Positions 61,673 through 64,000 of a stretch of DNA of 64,000 nt are shown in pieces. Numbering within the stretch: the first letter of the stretch is position 1; each line of letters begins with the position of its first letter. A model generated the notes under the pieces. That model saw only the letters and a list, made by a program, of their open reading frames with translations. It did no database searches and had not been told where the DNA came from. The stretch is from Sinorhizobium sp. A49. GTDB taxonomy: Bacteria; Pseudomonadota; Alphaproteobacteria; Rhizobiales; Rhizobiaceae. The stretch is from assembly GCF_002002725.1 (NCBI RefSeq), contig NZ_MUNW01000032.1:450432-514431 (forward strand), in the 5' to 3' direction. The position numbers and the translations under genes were made by a program.

Positions 61673-63163
61673 ATGACCGATCTGAGATCCAAGGAAATCC
61701 ATGACGAAATCGATGGCGATACCCTGCACGAAGAGTGCGGCGTGTTCGGCATCCTGGGGCATCCGGATGCCGCGGCGCTGACGGCGCTCGGCCTGCACGC
61801 GCTCCAGCATCGCGGCCAGGAGGCCGCCGGTATCGTCACCTTCGACGGCAAGCAGTTCTGCACCGAAAAGCGCATGGGCCTCGTCGGCGATCACTACACC
61901 GACCCTGCGACCCTCGCCAAGCTCCCGGGCTTCATGTCCATCGGCCACACGCGCTACTCGACGACAGGCGAAGTGGCGCTGCGCAACGTCCAACCGCTGT
62001 TTGCCGAGCTGCATGAAGGCGGCATCGCGATCGCCCATAACGGCAACTTCACCAACGGCCTGACGCTGCGCCGCCAGATCATCTCGGATGGCGCCATCTG
62101 TCAGTCGACATCGGATACCGAAGTCGTCCTTCACCTCATCGCCCGCTCGAAGCACGCCTCGACCACCGACCGCTTCGCCGATGCGATCGCGCAGGTCGAA
62201 GGCGGCTACTCGATGCTGGCACTGACCCGCACCAAGCTTATTGCCGCCCGTGACCCGCACGGCATCCGCCCGCTCGTCATGGGCGAACTCGACGGCAAGC
62301 CGATCTTCTGTTCGGAAACCTGCGCACTCGATATCATCGGCGCCAAGTTCGTGCGCGACGTCGAGAATGGCGAGATCATCATCTGCGAGATCCAGCCCGA
62401 CGGCACGATCTCGATCGATGCCCGCAAGCCGGTCGCCCCGCAGCCGGAGCGGCTCTGCCTGTTCGAATACGTCTACTTCGCCCGCCCGGATTCAGTCGTC
62501 GGCGGCCGCAACGTCTATGTCGCGCGCAAGAACATGGGCCAGAACCTGGCCAAGGAAGCGCCCGTCGAAGCCGACGTCGTCGTGCCGGTTCCCGATGGCG
62601 GCACGCCCGCTGCGATCGGCTACGCGCAACAGAGCGGCATCCCCTTCGAGCTCGGCATCATCCGCAACCATTACGTCGGCCGTACCTTCATCGAGCCGAC
62701 GCAGCAGATCCGCGCATTCGGCGTCAAGCTGAAGCACTCGGCCAACCGTGCGATGATCGAGGGAAAGCGCGTCGTGCTCGTCGACGATTCGATCGTGCGC
62801 GGCACCACCTCGGTCAAGATCGTGCAGATGATCCGCGATGCCGGCGCACGCGAAGTGCATGTGCGCGTTGCCAGCCCGATGATCTTCCATCCCGATTTCT
62901 ACGGCATCGACACGCCGGACCGCGACAAGCTGCTCGCCAACCAGCATGCGGACCTTGACTCCATGTGCCGCTTCATCGGTGCGGATTCGCTCGAATTCCT
63001 GTCGATAGACGGCCTTTACGAGGCTGTCGGCGGCGTCAAGCGCGATCCCAAGGCGCCGCAGTTCACCGATCACTATTTCACCGGGGACTATCCGACCCGC
63101 CTTCTCGACCAGGAAGGCGCCAGCAATGTCCGCAAACTCTCGGTTCTCGCCAGCAACGGATAA
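61673..63163 (+). CDS. purF: Amidophosphoribosyltransferase
   Basis: A 496-residue PurF. A short propeptide ends before the nucleophile Cys in HEECGVFGILGHP (about residue 22), the glutamine amidotransferase Ntn domain. The C-terminal phosphoribosyltransferase domain holds the PRPP motif VVLVDDSIVRGTT (about 366-378). It makes phosphoribosylamine, the first committed step of purine synthesis. GTG 61670 precedes ATG 61673 directly; ATG was taken as the start. The Cys pattern of an Fe-S type PurF was not checked in detail. Confidence 0.97.
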   Translation: MTDLRSKEIHDEIDGDTLHEECGVFGILGHPDAAALTALGLHALQHRGQEAAGIVTFDGKQFCTEKRMGLVGDHYTDPATLAKLPGFMSIGHTRYSTTGEVALRNVQPLFAELHEGGIAIAHNGNFTNGLTLRRQIISDGAICQSTSDTEVVLHLIARSKHASTTDRFADAIAQVEGGYSMLALTRTKLIAARDPHGIRPLVMGELDGKPIFCSETCALDIIGAKFVRDVENGEIIICEIQPDGTISIDARKPVAPQPERLCLFEYVYFARPDSVVGGRNVYVARKNMGQNLAKEAPVEADVVVPVPDGGTPAAIGYAQQSGIPFELGIIRNHYVGRTFIEPTQQIRAFGVKLKHSANRAMIEGKRVVLVDDSIVRGTTSVKIVQMIRDAGAREVHVRVASPMIFHPDFYGIDTPDRDKLLANQHADLDSMCRFIGADSLEFLSIDGLYEAVGGVKRDPKAPQFTDHYFTGDYPTRLLDQEGASNVRKLSVLASNG

Positions 63164-63175
63164 TCAGACAATAAA

Positions 63176-63916
63176 ATGACGATCAATTTGAAAGACCGGG
63201 TCGCCGTCGTCACCGGCGCATCGCGCGGTATCGGCTATTTTACGGCCCTTGAACTCGCCAAGGCTGGCGCCCATGTCGTCGCCTGCGCCCGCACCGTCGG
63301 TGGCCTCGAAGAACTGGACGACGCCATCAAGGCGGCCGGCGGCTCGGCAACGCTCGTTCCTTTCGATCTCGCCGACATGGCTGCGATCGACAAGCTCGGC
63401 GGCGCGATCAACGAGCGCTGGGGCAAGCTCGACATCATGATCGCCAACGCCGGCGTGCTCGGCACCATCTCGCCGATCGGCCATGTCGAGGCCAAGGTGT
63501 TCGACAAGGTGATGACCATCAACGTTAATGCCACCTGGCGCCTGATCCGCACGCTCGAGCCTTTGCTGATCAAGTCGGATGCTGGACGCGCGCTCATTCT
63601 CTCCTCCAGCGCTGCCCACAAGTGCAAACCGTTCTGGGGGCCCTACTCCGCCTCCAAGGCTGCCGTCGAGGCGCTGGCCCGCACCTGGGCCGGCGAGACG
63701 CAGCGCCTGCCGCTGCGCATCCTCAGCGTCGATCCGGGTGCCACCCGCACCGCCATGCGCGCCCAGGCGATGCCCGGCGAAGACCCTGAAACCGTGCCGC
63801 ATCCGTCCGAGATTGCAGCGAAGCTTCTGCCGCTGGTGGGCCCGGACCAGACCGAGACCGGCAAGCTCTACATCGTTCGCGAAAACAAGATCGTCGACTA
63901 CCGCCTGCCGGAGTGA
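63176..63916 (+). CDS. Short-chain dehydrogenase/reductase
   Basis: A 246-residue SDR with TGASRGIGYFTA (about 14-25), NAGVLG and the catalytic YSASKAAVEAL. It lies 12 bases after purF on the same strand and ends in a strong terminator, so it is probably the last gene of the purF transcript. The substrate is unknown; the reaction in the purine context is not obvious. Confidence 0.92.
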   Translation: MTINLKDRVAVVTGASRGIGYFTALELAKAGAHVVACARTVGGLEELDDAIKAAGGSATLVPFDLADMAAIDKLGGAINERWGKLDIMIANAGVLGTISPIGHVEAKVFDKVMTINVNATWRLIRTLEPLLIKSDAGRALILSSSAAHKCKPFWGPYSASKAAVEALARTWAGETQRLPLRILSVDPGATRTAMRAQAMPGEDPETVPHPSEIAAKLLPLVGPDQTETGKLYIVRENKIVDYRLPE

Positions 63917-63941
63917 CGGTCAGCACAAGCCCGGAATCAAG

Positions 63942-63976
63942 AAGGCCACCGTGTTTCCACGGTGGCCTTTGTTTTT
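63942..63976 (+). terminator. Intrinsic terminator after the last SDR
   Basis: AAGGCCACCGTG and CACGGTGGCCTT form a perfect 12-bp stem with a TTTC loop followed by TGTTTTT. Confidence 0.93.
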
Positions 63977-63984
63977 GCGCTGTC

Positions 63985-64000
63985 GGTTAGAGCGCTTCAT
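63985..64000. repeat. Possible start of an intergenic repeat, cut by the window edge
   Basis: TTAGAGCGCTTCA at the very end resembles the AGCGCTTC core of the repeat at 39092-39171. Only about 13 bases are visible, so this is a weak call. Confidence 0.3.

Overview
This is a GC-rich stretch of alphaproteobacterial chromosome, most likely from the Rhizobiaceae and probably Sinorhizobium/Ensifer. The evidence is an lpiA (mprF)-acvB pair, a RopB/Omp25-type outer-membrane protein, the order ropB - SDR - uvrC - pgsA - moaD - moaE (which from memory matches the S. meliloti chromosome), arginine/aspartate-rich C-terminal tails on S6, and a rhizobial-type intergenic repeat. Nearly all of it is coding. 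I see no rRNA, tRNA, CRISPR array, prophage, insertion sequence or integrase.

Layout. 1-7.4 kb (mostly minus): acvB (cut by the left edge), lpiA/mprF, nudK-like Nudix hydrolase, CDF metal exporter, orphan molybdopterin oxidoreductase. 7.5-10.3 kb (plus): rlmJ, a small secreted protein, RNase T2 lipoprotein, GST. 10.3-15.6 kb: ropB (minus), then FolM-like SDR, uvrC, pgsA, moaD, moaE. 15.6-18.2 kb: orphan LivH-like permease divergent from a CGNR regulator with a palindrome between them, a lipoprotein, ndk. 18.2-24.8 kb: GST, DinB protein, an 888-residue adenylation/carrier/acyltransferase fusion, a GGDEF-like protein with a changed signature, MarR, and two tandem paralogous exported mini-proteins. 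25.1-31.1 kb: ABC-F ATPase, GNAT, sugar 1-dehydrogenase, holC, pepA.

31.4-39.1 kb (plus) is an envelope-biogenesis operon: lptF, lptG, lptD, surA-like, pdxA, rsmA. 39.2-46.2 kb (minus) is fabD, fabG, acpP, fabF, mltG, yicC, gmk, which links fatty acid synthesis with cell-wall and nucleotide housekeeping. 46.5-48.1 kb: aldo/keto reductase plus a ClbS/DfsB-like protein. 48.3-50.9 kb: rpsF, rpsR, a DUF2232 membrane protein and rplI, behind a long structured leader. 50.9-54.1 kb (minus): marR - MFS - HlyD efflux operon with an operator-like palindrome. 54.4 kb to the end: dnaB, azlD/azlC with an AraC regulator, alr, radA, cvpA, purF and an SDR.

The window is essentially core genome. The most unusual item is the single-chain adenylation-carrier-membrane acyltransferase protein at 19.5-22.2 kb. 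It has the three parts of an activate, load and transfer system (conceptually like Dlt D-alanylation) in one polypeptide, and its substrate is unknown. Secondary items are the exported mini-protein pair, the CGNR/permease operator, the degenerate GGDEF protein and the rpsF leader. CDS coordinates include stop codons; where starts are uncertain the reason for the choice is given.
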